A stretch of DNA of 64,000 nt, taken from assembly GCF_013618625.1 (NCBI RefSeq), contig NZ_JABRWO010000001.1, forward strand, positions 62,001-126,000, written 5' to 3'. Source of the DNA: Bremerella alba (lineage in GTDB: Bacteria > Planctomycetota > Planctomycetia > Pirellulales > Pirellulaceae). Of this stretch, positions 19,956 to 29,788 are shown piece by piece. Each line of letters opens with the position of its first letter. Position 1 is the stretch's first letter. The notes beneath the pieces are model-generated. The model saw only the letters and a list, made by a program, of their open reading frames with translations. It was not told where the DNA came from and searched no databases. A program made the translations under genes and the position numbers.

Positions 19956-20983
19956 TCCGCGCAGATGCCAGCGTTACGATAGGAACAGGCCACATCATGC
20001 GATGCTTGGCACTTGCCCAGGCATGGCGAAATCGCATTGGTCCCGTAAAGTTCCTTTGCGCGTGTATACCCGACAATCTTTTGAAACGGCTGAACGACGA
20101 AGCGTTCGAAGTTGTTACTTCGGATACAGTGCCTGGAAGTGACGACGACCTAGATCGCTTACTGGAAATCCAAGATCAGGAAGCAGCAACTTACCTCATG
20201 GTCGACGGCTATCAATTTGATGACAATTTTCAAACACATTTGAGCACCAGCACAGCTCGCACCCTCTTTCTTGATGACTACGGACACTGCAAGCGATATG
20301 ATGCGGATTGGATCTTGAATCAAAATTTGGGCGCCGACTCCAGCTTCTACGACAATCGCAGTGAACGTACAAAACTACTGCTTGGAAGCTCTTACGCACT
20401 ACTTCGCCAAGAATTTCTTCGCTTAGGTGGCCAGTCGTTTTATTTGAACTCTCCCATTGAGAACGTACTAATCACCTTGGGTGGCAGTGACCCGCAAAAC
20501 CTGACGTTGTCAGTTCTCACGGCATTAACTTGCCTCAAGTGCCGCCCTCTAAAAGTACGTGTAGTTCTTGGAGCAGGTAATCCTCACTCGGAAGAGTTTT
20601 CAAACATCGTCGATTCGATCCACGAAATCGAAGTTCTAACCAACGTTTACGACATGGCATCGCTTATGCGATGGGCAGACATCGCGATCTGTAGCGGCGG
20701 TAGTACAAACTGGGAATTTGCTTATTTTGGAACTCCCAGAGTTGTTTTAATCCAAGCCGACAATCAAGTGGCAGCGACGCAAGAATTAGAGAAAGCAGGC
20801 TGTGTTCAACTTATCGATGCTCGCAAGTCACTTGATCTAGACCGATTGATGACACAGTTCTACTCACTTGCGAATTCTTCTTCCTTGATTCACAAGATGT
20901 CTAATGCCAATAAGTTACTTGTGGATGGGCAAGGCGTTAATCGTATTTTGACGCAGATCTACCATGGTGAAGTGCCGCTTTGA
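19946..20983 (+). CDS. pseG: UDP-sugar hydrolase of Pse pathway, PseG
   Basis: Removes UDP from the diacetamido sugar nucleotide to release 6-deoxy-AltdiNAc for PseI. The start is GTG at 19946, preceded by AAAGGAG and overlapping the PseF stop by 10 bases. The opening LIRADASVTIGTGHIMRCLALA has the GxGHxxRC loop diagnostic of PseG. The fold is GT-B-like; ICSGGSTNWEFAYFGTPRVV resembles the nucleotide-sugar-binding C-terminal half. Length 345 aa is normal. Base composition is somewhat richer in A/T than the flanking operons. Confidence 0.92.
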   Translation: MLLIRADASVTIGTGHIMRCLALAQAWRNRIGPVKFLCACIPDNLLKRLNDEAFEVVTSDTVPGSDDDLDRLLEIQDQEAATYLMVDGYQFDDNFQTHLSTSTARTLFLDDYGHCKRYDADWILNQNLGADSSFYDNRSERTKLLLGSSYALLRQEFLRLGGQSFYLNSPIENVLITLGGSDPQNLTLSVLTALTCLKCRPLKVRVVLGAGNPHSEEFSNIVDSIHEIEVLTNVYDMASLMRWADIAICSGGSTNWEFAYFGTPRVVLIQADNQVAATQELEKAGCVQLIDARKSLDLDRLMTQFYSLANSSSLIHKMSNANKLLVDGQGVNRILTQIYHGEVPL

Positions 20984-21608
20984 AATAGGGATAGATGAGC
21001 TGATGACCAGTTCGACTCCAAGATCCATTGAATTAGTTCCTTTGCTCCAAATCGTCCCGGAAACGCAGGATAAAGTAAGGCACATCCGAAACGAGCAAGG
21101 CGTAAGAATATGGATGTTTAGTGACCATATCATCACAGAATCAGAGCATCGCGCGTGGCTGGAAGGCCTACAGTCCAATTCCAAACAAATTGTTTTTGCC
21201 ATTTTAGATGACAACCAGGCTCCATTAGGGGTCGTAAGTATCAACGCATTGGACCGGGTTCACCTAAAGTCGGATTGGGCATTTTATTTGACTGGGGATT
21301 CCAGAGGTGGAATGGGAGCTGTAATTGAATTTGCGTTCATTGACTTTGCGTTCCAGGTACTTGGGCTTGAGAAGTTGAACTGCGAAGTTCTCGAAGGGAA
21401 CAATGCTGTTGTCACTCTTCACAAGAAGTTTGCGTTCGCTGAAGAAGGCTTTCGAAGATCCAACATCAAAAGAGATGGAGAACGCCTTGGGGTTCATCTC
21501 TTGGGACTTCAACAGAATGAATGGAATGCCAACAAGAATTTAATTTATGATAAGTACAAATCACTCTTTGACCGATTCAAGGTCACCATTCGCTGGACTT
21601 CTTCTTGA
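20964..21608 (+). CDS. pseH: GNAT acetyltransferase of Pse pathway, PseH
   Basis: Acetylates the 4-amino group of the PseC product using acetyl-CoA. The GNAT fold is seen in IVFAILDDNQAPLGVVSI, SDWAFYLTGDSRGGMGAVIE (around the acetyl-CoA loop) and LGLEKLNCEVLEGNNAVVTL. The start may be the ATG at 20964, overlapping PseG by 20 bases, or the ATG at 21003, which would make 201 aa; neither has a strong ribosome site. Its position between PseG and PseI supports the assignment over other GNATs. Confidence 0.88.
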   Translation: MVKCRFEIGIDELMTSSTPRSIELVPLLQIVPETQDKVRHIRNEQGVRIWMFSDHIITESEHRAWLEGLQSNSKQIVFAILDDNQAPLGVVSINALDRVHLKSDWAFYLTGDSRGGMGAVIEFAFIDFAFQVLGLEKLNCEVLEGNNAVVTLHKKFAFAEEGFRRSNIKRDGERLGVHLLGLQQNEWNANKNLIYDKYKSLFDRFKVTIRWTSS

Positions 21609-21761
21609 AAGAATTCAATAACGTCCTGTCCTCCCACCCACGTTCCCCGGATGCGTTGACGACCGCCGCACAACGCCTTGGGAACCCAGGTTGGACTTTC
21701 AGCAGCGGAAGTATTTACAGTCGTCCGAGAAATTTGTTAGCCGCGAGTGGAGTGTCGGTCC

Positions 21762-22832
21762 ATGAAATCAATTTCCAAATTACTGAGTAACGAACGCGAT
21801 GTTTCCAGCGGCGCATACATCATCGCGGAATTGTCAGCAAACCATCATCATCGGTATGAGCGAGCCGAACAATTGGTGCACGCGGCTCATCAAGCAGGTG
21901 CGGATGCGATTAAGTTGCAAACTTATACCGCGGATACCATGACCATCGACTGCCCGAACGATGTGTTTCAGATTGGTGAAGGCACCATCTGGAAAGGGCG
22001 ACGGCTATACGACCTTTACCAGGAAGCCTACACCCCCTGGGACTGGCAGCCGAAGCTCAAGACGCTTGCCAACGATCTGGGCATGGAGTGTTTCTCCTCG
22101 CCATTCGACAGCTCATCAATAGATTTTCTTGAAGAAATGGACGTCCCTTGCTACAAGGTCGCTTCTTTTGAGCTCGTGGATACCGGACTACTGAAAAAAA
22201 TTGCCCGTACCGGGAAACCGGTCATCATGTCGACGGGCATGGCCGCGCTAGGGGAAATTGAAGAAGCCCTGGCAACGCTACGTATCGCAGGCTCTGGACC
22301 GATTGCTTTGCTGAAGTGTACCAGCAGCTATCCTTCCCCACCGGAAGAAATGAATCTGCGCACAATACCACATATGGCAACCGCATTTGGAGTACCGATC
22401 GGCTTGTCCGATCACACGCTGGGAATTGCCGTTCCGGTCGTCGCGGTAGCGTTTGGTGCCTGTATTATCGAGAAACATCTAACTCTGTCTCGTGATGAGC
22501 CAGGCCCCGATAGTGCTTTTTCTCTCGAACCTCATGAGTTCAAGGCAATGGTCGAGGCCGTCCGCGTCGCTGAGAAGTCAATGGGAACGGTAAATTATGC
22601 TCCTACTTCACGAGAGCATGTGAGCCGAACATTTCGCCGCTCTCTATTCGTCGTCAAAGACATAAAAGCAGGTGAACCATTTACCTCAGAGAACGTTCGA
22701 TCAATTCGTCCGGGCCACGGACTCGCGCCGAAATGGCTGGATGTGGTTTTAGAGTCCAGAGCATCGGTCGCCCTAGAAAGAGGGACACCGCTTCAACTGC
22801 ATGACGTGAACTTTCCGGGAGTACTAAAGTGA
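21762..22832 (+). CDS. pseI: Pseudaminic acid synthase, PseI
   Basis: Condenses 6-deoxy-AltdiNAc with phosphoenolpyruvate to give Pse. It belongs to the NeuB family: TIM barrel (about residues 15-280) followed by a SAF/antifreeze-like domain. Landmarks: YIIAELSANHHHRYERAEQL, DAIKLQTYTADTMTID, MSTGMAALGEIEEAL, GLSDHTLGIAVPV and FRRSLFVVKDIKAGEPFTSE. I prefer the ATG at 21762 to an in-frame GTG at 21747. It ends overlapping the ATG of the next gene by 4 bases. Confidence 0.95.
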   Translation: MKSISKLLSNERDVSSGAYIIAELSANHHHRYERAEQLVHAAHQAGADAIKLQTYTADTMTIDCPNDVFQIGEGTIWKGRRLYDLYQEAYTPWDWQPKLKTLANDLGMECFSSPFDSSSIDFLEEMDVPCYKVASFELVDTGLLKKIARTGKPVIMSTGMAALGEIEEALATLRIAGSGPIALLKCTSSYPSPPEEMNLRTIPHMATAFGVPIGLSDHTLGIAVPVVAVAFGACIIEKHLTLSRDEPGPDSAFSLEPHEFKAMVEAVRVAEKSMGTVNYAPTSREHVSRTFRRSLFVVKDIKAGEPFTSENVRSIRPGHGLAPKWLDVVLESRASVALERGTPLQLHDVNFPGVLK

Positions 22833-24322
22833 AAACCCTATTCATTCCCCTGATACCCACGATGGCACTTCACTTTGCTACCGATTTGGAACTGATTGAG
22901 CAACACATTGAGCAAGGCAAGGAAGTTGAGGTACTGCTTTGCAACTCTGAACTAAAATCGTGTGACATCAATTACACGCATGATCAAGTTCAATGCGATC
23001 ATTGCATGGCAATTCGTAAAAAGGGGTTTCGTCTCATCGAACCATCCCTGAAAGTCCGACGATTCTCAGAGTTGCCTGGTTGGTCCGCGCCAGTTGATTT
23101 AGCAGAGCTTGATAAGTGCAAAACACTGACTGATTTGTTGCAATGGAAAACGCCTACCTTTGACGTCGGCATGGCACTTGCTTCTTCACTAGTCACAAAA
23201 ACGCGTGATCCATTTCCGGATATTGATCAGTATAGGTCCCTTCTCAACCCGCTTGCTGACGCCAGCCTTAGAATTCACAACACACTGCTTAATATACTTT
23301 CCACGGAAGAGATCGAAGCCGTTTACATTTTCAACGGCAGATTTGCTACTCTTCGCGCAACCGTCCGTGCGTGCGAAAGCAAACACATAAAGTATTTCAC
23401 TCACGAAATTGGAAGAGACCGGAAGCACTACGCCCTATTCGCCAACTCGCTTCCTCACTCGATTACAACCTTTGAAAGCTCGGCACGCGATCGATGGGAA
23501 CAGGCGTCACCGAATTCAAGAGAACAAATTGCGAGAGAATGGTATGAGAAACGTTGCGAAGGAAAGTTAAAATCGCGTTTCAACTTTGTAAAAGAACAGA
23601 CGTCAGGCCTTCTCCCTGATAACTGGCACTCTGTAACTGAACGTCGCATTGCCGTTTTTCCATCGTCGGAAGATGAGTTTGTTGCGATCGGCAAGGAATG
23701 GTCAAACCCACTTTTTTCAACACAAAATGAAGGCTTGCGAGCGATCGCAGATGCGATCCGAAGGCACCGCTTACCAATCCATTTATTTATTCGATGCCAT
23801 CCAAACTTAATCACTGCACATCCTCGTCAACTCCAGGAATTCCAATCATTGCAAGGTGACGGTGTCACAGTTATCCCCCCTGAAGACAAGGTGTCCACCT
23901 ATGACATGATGAAGAACGCTGACTGCACGCTCTCTTTCGGGTCTACTGCTGGAATTGAGGCGACCTACTGGGGTCGCCCCTCAATTCTTGCAGGGCGATC
24001 TTTCTATACCAATTTGGGTGCAACGTACAATCCAAATACACTGGCCGAACTGATCGCATTGTTGCAAGAGGACCTATCAGCAAAGCCCGTCTCTGGTGCA
24101 CTGATCTATGCCCACGCTCTTGCGACAGCTGGAATATCTTTCAAGCATTTTGAACCACACCCAGGCGGCAGGGGCAAGTATCGGGGAAGATTCATGAACC
24201 CCGGATTATTGGATTACTTGCGAGAAGGTGACTTGATTCAAATTGCACGGCGCGGACTAAAGATAGCCCATAAGACGATTTCAATGCAAAGTAAGATATC
24301 GAAAAAGGTCTTAGAGGACTAA
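22829..24322 (+). CDS. Putative capsule-type glycosyltransferase in the Pse locus
   Basis: A 497-aa protein without a clear named family, resembling capsular-polysaccharide biosynthesis proteins with a GT-B-like layout. The N-terminal half has a conserved-looking four-Cys segment (LLCNSELKSC, then QCDHCMAIRKKGFRL, about residues 36-67), also seen in glycan-locus proteins of this type. The C-terminal half contains HLFIRCHPNL and CTLSFGSTAGIEATYWGRPS, similar to the donor-binding end of KpsS-like and CDP-glycerol-transferase-like enzymes. It is coupled to PseI by a 4-base overlap, so it is a candidate for the Pse-transferring enzyme. That role is inference. Confidence 0.6.
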   Translation: MKTLFIPLIPTMALHFATDLELIEQHIEQGKEVEVLLCNSELKSCDINYTHDQVQCDHCMAIRKKGFRLIEPSLKVRRFSELPGWSAPVDLAELDKCKTLTDLLQWKTPTFDVGMALASSLVTKTRDPFPDIDQYRSLLNPLADASLRIHNTLLNILSTEEIEAVYIFNGRFATLRATVRACESKHIKYFTHEIGRDRKHYALFANSLPHSITTFESSARDRWEQASPNSREQIAREWYEKRCEGKLKSRFNFVKEQTSGLLPDNWHSVTERRIAVFPSSEDEFVAIGKEWSNPLFSTQNEGLRAIADAIRRHRLPIHLFIRCHPNLITAHPRQLQEFQSLQGDGVTVIPPEDKVSTYDMMKNADCTLSFGSTAGIEATYWGRPSILAGRSFYTNLGATYNPNTLAELIALLQEDLSAKPVSGALIYAHALATAGISFKHFEPHPGGRGKYRGRFMNPGLLDYLREGDLIQIARRGLKIAHKTISMQSKISKKVLED

Positions 24323-25302
24323 TGACAATGTTAAGTGATCATACAACAAAGCCCCCGATGGTTAGCGTTGTCATCCCTGTTTTCAACGCCGAACTTTACT
24401 TGAAACGTGCCTTAGAAAGCATGTTGTCTCAGACGCTGAATGAAATCGAGATCATTTGCATCGATGATGGATCGACGGATGACAGCCTAAAGATATTGCA
24501 GGAATTCCAAGCTGTCGATGATCGTTTGATTGTGGTTTCCCAAGCAAACGCTGGAGCGGCGACTGCACGTAATCTTGCTATCGAAATGGCTCGGGCTGAA
24601 TTTGTGGCAACTTTAGATGCCGATGACTATTGCTCACCTCATCGATTGGAAACGCAGCTTGAGTTTCTACAGCGCAATCCGGAGTGTGTCGCGGTGGGCT
24701 CATTTGCAGAAATTGTCGATGAATACGAACGATCAATCACTGTAGTCACGACCCCAACCGAGCATTCAGATCTTGATACTCGAGCGTTTAAGTATGGCGA
24801 ATGTGCGATGTGCGGCCCGGCCCTAATGTATCGACGAAGTGCTCTTATCCAAGTCGGCGGCTACCGGGAACAGTATAATTTCGTAGAAGATTTTGATCTC
24901 TTCTTTCGGCTTGCAGAAGTTGGCAAATTAGCTTGTCTTCCAGATGTGCTTTACTACTACCGCCAATTGCCCACAAGCATCTGTCGGACGAAGAAAAAAG
25001 AGCAGCGTATTCTGATTGAAAAGTGTATCCAAGAGACATGCCAACGGCGCGGATTAGGCCTCGATAAGAAAGCGTCACTTCCGAGGTTTCTGCCGTATGA
25101 GATTTCCACCTCGCGACACTACGTAAATGTCGCCGTTCAATCCATTCTCGGAGGAAATCCTAAAACAGCCCAAGCGAATGCGTTTCGGGCTTTGCAACAC
25201 CAGCCTTGGCATCCGTTTCCTTGGGCCGCTTTCGCATTGTCATTCATGCCAAGCAGCGTCACACGCTCCTTAGTACAGAACGTGTTCGGTCGGGATGTTT
25301 AG
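24322..25302 (+). CDS. Glycosyltransferase family 2
   Basis: Membrane-associated or cytoplasmic inverting GT-A enzyme that adds a sugar to the growing glycan. VSVVIPVFNAELYLKRALES is the classic GT2 opening, followed by IEIICIDDGSTDDSL for nucleotide binding and ATLDADDYCSPHRLE with the DxD-type motif. The acceptor region has FVEDFDLFFRLAE, an ED-type catalytic-base block. The start overlaps the preceding stop as TAATG. Its 3' end overlaps the convergent glycosyltransferase gene by 44 bases. Confidence 0.92.
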   Translation: MTMLSDHTTKPPMVSVVIPVFNAELYLKRALESMLSQTLNEIEIICIDDGSTDDSLKILQEFQAVDDRLIVVSQANAGAATARNLAIEMARAEFVATLDADDYCSPHRLETQLEFLQRNPECVAVGSFAEIVDEYERSITVVTTPTEHSDLDTRAFKYGECAMCGPALMYRRSALIQVGGYREQYNFVEDFDLFFRLAEVGKLACLPDVLYYYRQLPTSICRTKKKEQRILIEKCIQETCQRRGLGLDKKASLPRFLPYEISTSRHYVNVAVQSILGGNPKTAQANAFRALQHQPWHPFPWAAFALSFMPSSVTRSLVQNVFGRDV

Positions 25303-26473
25303 CGATGCTGTAATAGACCTTTTCCAGGTCGTTAATAACTTTTCCCAGCGAAAACCGATCCTGAGCAAGGCGACGAGCATTTTCTTGACATGAAAGTCTT
25401 TTTCGATCGTCGCCCAACAGCAAGCGAAGGCGACTCGCAATGGAGCCAACGTTCGTATCGGCGATGTACCCGGCATCGTATTCTTCGATTTCAGGCACAT
25501 TGCAATATAGCGTTAACAACATCGCCAAACCATATCCAAGCCCCTCAATCACGGCGTTGGGTAAACCTTCGGAATGACTCGTAAGCGCGAAAATATCCGC
25601 AGACTGCAGAGCCTTTGTTTTTTCTTCTCCGCCGATGAGGCCGCTGAATCGAACGCGTTGCTCAAGTCCGAGCTTCTGCACGAATTTTTTTAGTGTCGCC
25701 TGAATCCCTTCGTCTGGCCCGGCAATCATCAATTGGGCATTCGGAAATTCATCGCTGATTTGATCGAAGGCATTGAGAAGTAGGTCGATTCCCTTAATCG
25801 GTGATATCCTTCCCATGAACAGAATTACGATATCATCGTTGGTATATCCCAATTGTTGGCGAAGTCCCATTTTAGCTTCGCGGGTATCGATCGGCGGCAA
25901 CGAGAATCCATTGGGAATCACAGCGATTCGTTCCGGAGACACGCCCCACTGCATCAGCGTGTCGCGTTCGTATTGCGAGACGGCCTGACAAACGGCCGCT
26001 TCTCGGACAATCCGATTCTCATAGAAATATCGAAAGAGTTTCTTCTCGAACGATTTGATCTGCATTCGCTTGGGACACAGCGCCCCCTCGGCGTTGTAAA
26101 CGTAGGGAACGCCGGCCCGCTTGGTCAGTTTCCTTACCATGTCATTAGTTAGCGTGAGGCCAATATTGGTTTGAACAACATCCGTCCCATCAAGGATCTC
26201 GCGCAAAGGGCGGCGAATGCTTGGCGTGTAATAGGGGGGCATTCGATGGTGCGGAGAGGTCGATGCATAGTAGATGTGATAGCCTTCGTTCTCGATCCAT
26301 TCGTTGCGTCGGATGTCTTGCGGTAGCTCGATGTCTGTTGTTATTACACGGACTTCATGTCCACGTGCAGCAAGCTCCCGGCATACGACTTGTGCCTGAA
26401 CAACTGGGCCACCAAATCGAAGTGCTTGTAGCGGATAAGGGATAACTTTGGCAATCTTTAACGGACGATCCAC
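25259..26473 (-). CDS. Glycosyltransferase family 4 (GT-B)
   Basis: A 404-aa retaining glycosyltransferase. The opening IAKVIPYPLQALRFGGPVVQ is a typical GT4 N-terminus with the glycine-rich acceptor loop. VILFMGRISPIKGIDLLLNA starts the donor domain, and SHSEGLPNAVIEGLGYGLAM carries the E-x7-E motif for the nucleotide sugar. The start is GTG at 26473. The gene is convergent with the plus-strand Pse operon and overlaps its last gene tail to tail by 44 bases. It is probably part of the same glycan locus, read from its own promoter. Confidence 0.92.
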   Translation of the reverse strand: MDRPLKIAKVIPYPLQALRFGGPVVQAQVVCRELAARGHEVRVITTDIELPQDIRRNEWIENEGYHIYYASTSPHHRMPPYYTPSIRRPLREILDGTDVVQTNIGLTLTNDMVRKLTKRAGVPYVYNAEGALCPKRMQIKSFEKKLFRYFYENRIVREAAVCQAVSQYERDTLMQWGVSPERIAVIPNGFSLPPIDTREAKMGLRQQLGYTNDDIVILFMGRISPIKGIDLLLNAFDQISDEFPNAQLMIAGPDEGIQATLKKFVQKLGLEQRVRFSGLIGGEEKTKALQSADIFALTSHSEGLPNAVIEGLGYGLAMLLTLYCNVPEIEEYDAGYIADTNVGSIASRLRLLLGDDRKRLSCQENARRLAQDRFSLGKVINDLEKVYYSIAKHPDRTRSVLRSV

Positions 26474-26774
26474 AATGCAACCTTGAGAAAATTAATCGAT
26501 CGAAAGCGTGACTCGAAGCGAGCGTACTAACCTAACGGACAAGCGACGGAGCAATGTAATCCCTTAGTTTAAGAAGCCCCATCTATGTATTTTGTTAAGT
26601 GTCTGGCAAGAAACGGTTAACGCGAAAGCAACCGAATCCCCAGGAGCCTGATCGGACACTTCGATGTTTTTACTTGCCAAACCCCCTCGGAACTTGGCAC
26701 ACTTGAGCATTGAAAGGCATTAATGGCCTTATTCTTCGGCCCTAAGGTCGGACACCTGCCTCACGAGTCGTTCG
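26474..26774. other. 301-bp divergent intergenic region
   Basis: Lies between the GT4 gene (minus) and the next DUF1549/DUF1553 gene (plus), so it should contain promoters for both. I see no convincing hairpin, repeat or small gene. Confidence 0.5.
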
Positions 26775-29774
26775 ATGTTGCTTCTAGTTCTTCGATTTAT
26801 TCCAGTTTTCTGTCTTCTCGTAGTGCTAATTCTATGCGGCAGGACGTACGCTCAGAGAGCATCTTCGCCGCAAGATTTCTTCGAGAAATCGGTCTCTCCG
26901 ATCCTTACAACTCACTGCGTCACATGCCACAACGACCAAACCCCGAAAGGAGGGTTTTCGCTATCGAACAGCCAAGCAGCCCTACGCGGGGGGGACAGTG
27001 GTGAGTCGATTGTTCCTGGTAATCCTGAATCAAGTTTTCTGCTCGATTACATCACAGGCGATCCACCCGAGATGCCCAAAGGCGGCCCATCACTATCGAA
27101 GCAAGAGATTACCAGCATTCAACAATGGATTGCCGAGGGAGCCTCGTGGCCCAAAGGGCTTCGGTTAGAAGTCAAAGACGACTGGTGGTCTCTAAAAACG
27201 CTCAAGAGACCACCAGTTCCAGAACTTCCGCACGAATCGCAAGCTTGGGTGAGAACCCCTATCGACGCGTTCATCTTGGCGCAACTGCTCGAACAAGACA
27301 TGACTTTTTCCCCGGAGGCAGACTCAAGAACGCTTGTGCGTCGTTTGTACTACGATCTGATTGGCCTTCCACCAACCCCTGAGGATATGCGCCGATGGAC
27401 TTTGAGACTCAATGACGGAGATAGTGGTTATCAACAGTTAGTCGAGCACCTATTGGCCTCTCCTCACTACGGCGAACGCTGGGCAAGACACTGGCTAGAT
27501 GTCGTGAAATACGCGGACACTTGCGGTTACGACAAGGACAAGCTTCGCCGAAACGCATGGCCCTATCGCGACTACGTTATCCGGTCGCTGAACGACGATA
27601 AGACGTACGCACGCTTCGTTGAAGAACAAATCGCTGGCGATGCCCTTTTTCCCGGCGAGAACGATGGCATTCTGGGACTGGGTTTTGTCGCGGCTGGTCC
27701 CTGGGATTTTATTGGTCACGTCGAGGTGCCTGCCAGCAAGATCGATGGTAAAAATGCTCGCAATCTCGATCGCGATGAGATGGTCTCCAATACGCTCAAT
27801 ACTTTCTGCAGCGTGACTATTCAGTGTGCCCGATGCCACGATCACAAGTTCGATCCGTACACCCAGCAGCACTACTACGGTCTGCAAGCTGTTTTCGCAG
27901 CCGTTGATCGGGCCGAACGTCCATACGACACAGAACCCAAGGTAGAGAAAAAGCGATTGCAGCTTACTCAAGAGAAGCAAGCCGTCCAGAAACTACAAAC
28001 CAACCTACAACGAGAAATGGCTGCGGACGGAGGTGAACGCCTCTCCGAATTGCGTGCTCATATTCAATCGCTCAGACGACAAGTAACGCCGCGAACAACC
28101 GTGCCACAACATGGCTACCACAGTCATATCGAAAAGACGGCCGATCAAACGAAATGGGTGCAAATTGATTTAGGTAGTCCTATCGAGATTACCAAGCTCG
28201 TCTTGCACCCCTGCTATGACGACTACGCAGGCATCGGCCCCGGTTTCGGCTTTCCTGTACGATTTAGGATCGAAGTAGCAAATGATGCCGCTTTTAGCGA
28301 TTCTCAAATAATTGCCGATGAAACCGCCCTGGACTATCCCAATCCACTCTTGGCGAGCTATGAAGTAGAAATGCCCGTCACGGCAAGATTTGTTCGCATC
28401 ACGGCGACTAAGCTTGCCCCGCGCCAGAACGATTTCATCTTCGCGCTCTCCGAAGTGGAAGTGCTTGATGCGAGCAGCTCAAACTTAGCTCGAACCGCAG
28501 CGGTTACATCGTTAGATTCCATCGAAGCCCCGATTCGATGGCGACAGGCAAACCTAATCGATGGTTATTGGCCGCAAGCAATTTCTGACGATGCCTCGAA
28601 AAAGCTGTTTGAAACAAAACAATCTCTCACCAAGCTTGAGGCACGAATCGAAAATCCAGAACGCCTTACGCAGAAGTCGGAGCTTGAAAAGCAAGTTCAA
28701 GCGATCGATGCCCAGTTAAAATCGTTACCCACCGGTAAGATGGTTTACGCAGCGGCCACGCACTTTCCCCCGCAAGGTTCGTTTAAACCTACCAAAGGTG
28801 AGTCGCGCGAAGTTCATGTTTTACATCGCGGAAACGTAACCGCCCCTCGTGCGGAAGCTTTTCCAGGTACCTTGCCGTTACCTGGAAAAGAGGACTTTCA
28901 ATTCACTCTTCCGACGGCCCACGACGAATCGGATCGCCGCGCGGCACTGGCCAAGTGGATTACGGCCCGCGATCATCCGTTAACCTGGAGAAGCATCGTC
29001 AATCGAACATGGTATTACCATTTCGACCAGGCCATTGTCGGATCCCCCAACGACTTCGGACGCATGGGACAAATACCAACGCATCCACAATTGCTCGATT
29101 GGCTTGCCGTCGAGTTTCGAGACCATGGTCAGTCCTTCAAGCATTTGCATCGACTAATCGTCACTAGTAGCGTTTATCGCCAGTCGTCCCGACACCATGA
29201 AGTGCACGCAACCAAAGACAGCAGCAATCAATACCTATGGCGAATGAACCGTCGACGATTAGAGGCCGAAGAAATTCGTGATTCGATTCTTTCGGTAAGC
29301 GGAATGCTGGACAAGTCGATGGGTGGACCGGGGTTCTTTGCCTTTAAGCTCGAAAAAGAAGCCCATTCTCCTCACTACGAATACCGCAAATTCGATCCTC
29401 GCGATCCTGCAACTCATCGACGTAGCATCTATCGATTCATCGTCCGTTCACAGCCGGATCCCTTTATGACCACGCTCGACTGCGCCGATTCATCACAAAG
29501 CACCCCTAAGCGGAGCGAAACACTTACGGCGCTTCAAGCTCTGTCCATGCTGAACAATCCATTTCAGTTAGTCATGGCAGAAGAGTTTGCTAAGCGACTT
29601 CAGAACGAAGCTTCAACGCTCCCCCAACAGATCGATCGTGGCGTCCAATTGACACTCGGCCGTAAACCAACCAACTTCGAGCAAGATAAGTTCGCCGAAT
29701 TTGCTCAGGAGCATGGGCTCGCCAATTTATGCCGTGTGCTCATCAATCAAAGCGAATTCATTTACCTCGATTAA
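26775..29774 (+). CDS. Cytochrome c + DUF1549 + discoidin-like + DUF1553 secreted protein
   Basis: Exported 999-aa protein with signal peptide (residues 1-27). A planctomycete cytochrome c domain follows with CVTCH at residues 48-52 and PPEMPKGG near its end. DUF1549 begins about residue 150 (TPIDAFILAQLLEQ, LVRRLYYDLIGLPPTPED) and contains a further CARCHDHKFDP motif. Residues about 450-565 form an F5/8 type C (discoidin-like) domain (WVQIDLGSPIEITKLVLHP to FALSEVEVLD), which suggests carbohydrate binding. DUF1553 runs from about 725 (HPLTWRSIVNRTWYYHF) to the end. It pairs with the DUF1501 gene 14 bases downstream. Confidence 0.94.
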   Translation: MLLLVLRFIPVFCLLVVLILCGRTYAQRASSPQDFFEKSVSPILTTHCVTCHNDQTPKGGFSLSNSQAALRGGDSGESIVPGNPESSFLLDYITGDPPEMPKGGPSLSKQEITSIQQWIAEGASWPKGLRLEVKDDWWSLKTLKRPPVPELPHESQAWVRTPIDAFILAQLLEQDMTFSPEADSRTLVRRLYYDLIGLPPTPEDMRRWTLRLNDGDSGYQQLVEHLLASPHYGERWARHWLDVVKYADTCGYDKDKLRRNAWPYRDYVIRSLNDDKTYARFVEEQIAGDALFPGENDGILGLGFVAAGPWDFIGHVEVPASKIDGKNARNLDRDEMVSNTLNTFCSVTIQCARCHDHKFDPYTQQHYYGLQAVFAAVDRAERPYDTEPKVEKKRLQLTQEKQAVQKLQTNLQREMAADGGERLSELRAHIQSLRRQVTPRTTVPQHGYHSHIEKTADQTKWVQIDLGSPIEITKLVLHPCYDDYAGIGPGFGFPVRFRIEVANDAAFSDSQIIADETALDYPNPLLASYEVEMPVTARFVRITATKLAPRQNDFIFALSEVEVLDASSSNLARTAAVTSLDSIEAPIRWRQANLIDGYWPQAISDDASKKLFETKQSLTKLEARIENPERLTQKSELEKQVQAIDAQLKSLPTGKMVYAAATHFPPQGSFKPTKGESREVHVLHRGNVTAPRAEAFPGTLPLPGKEDFQFTLPTAHDESDRRAALAKWITARDHPLTWRSIVNRTWYYHFDQAIVGSPNDFGRMGQIPTHPQLLDWLAVEFRDHGQSFKHLHRLIVTSSVYRQSSRHHEVHATKDSSNQYLWRMNRRRLEAEEIRDSILSVSGMLDKSMGGPGFFAFKLEKEAHSPHYEYRKFDPRDPATHRRSIYRFIVRSQPDPFMTTLDCADSSQSTPKRSETLTALQALSMLNNPFQLVMAEEFAKRLQNEASTLPQQIDRGVQLTLGRKPTNFEQDKFAEFAQEHGLANLCRVLINQSEFIYLD

Positions 29775-29788
29775 CCTCAGAAATACCC

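Noticed and set aside
21605-21790. 61-codon open frame bridging PseH and PseI
   Set aside because: It starts with TTG inside the PseH stop, has no family-like sequence and runs into the PseI coding region in another frame.
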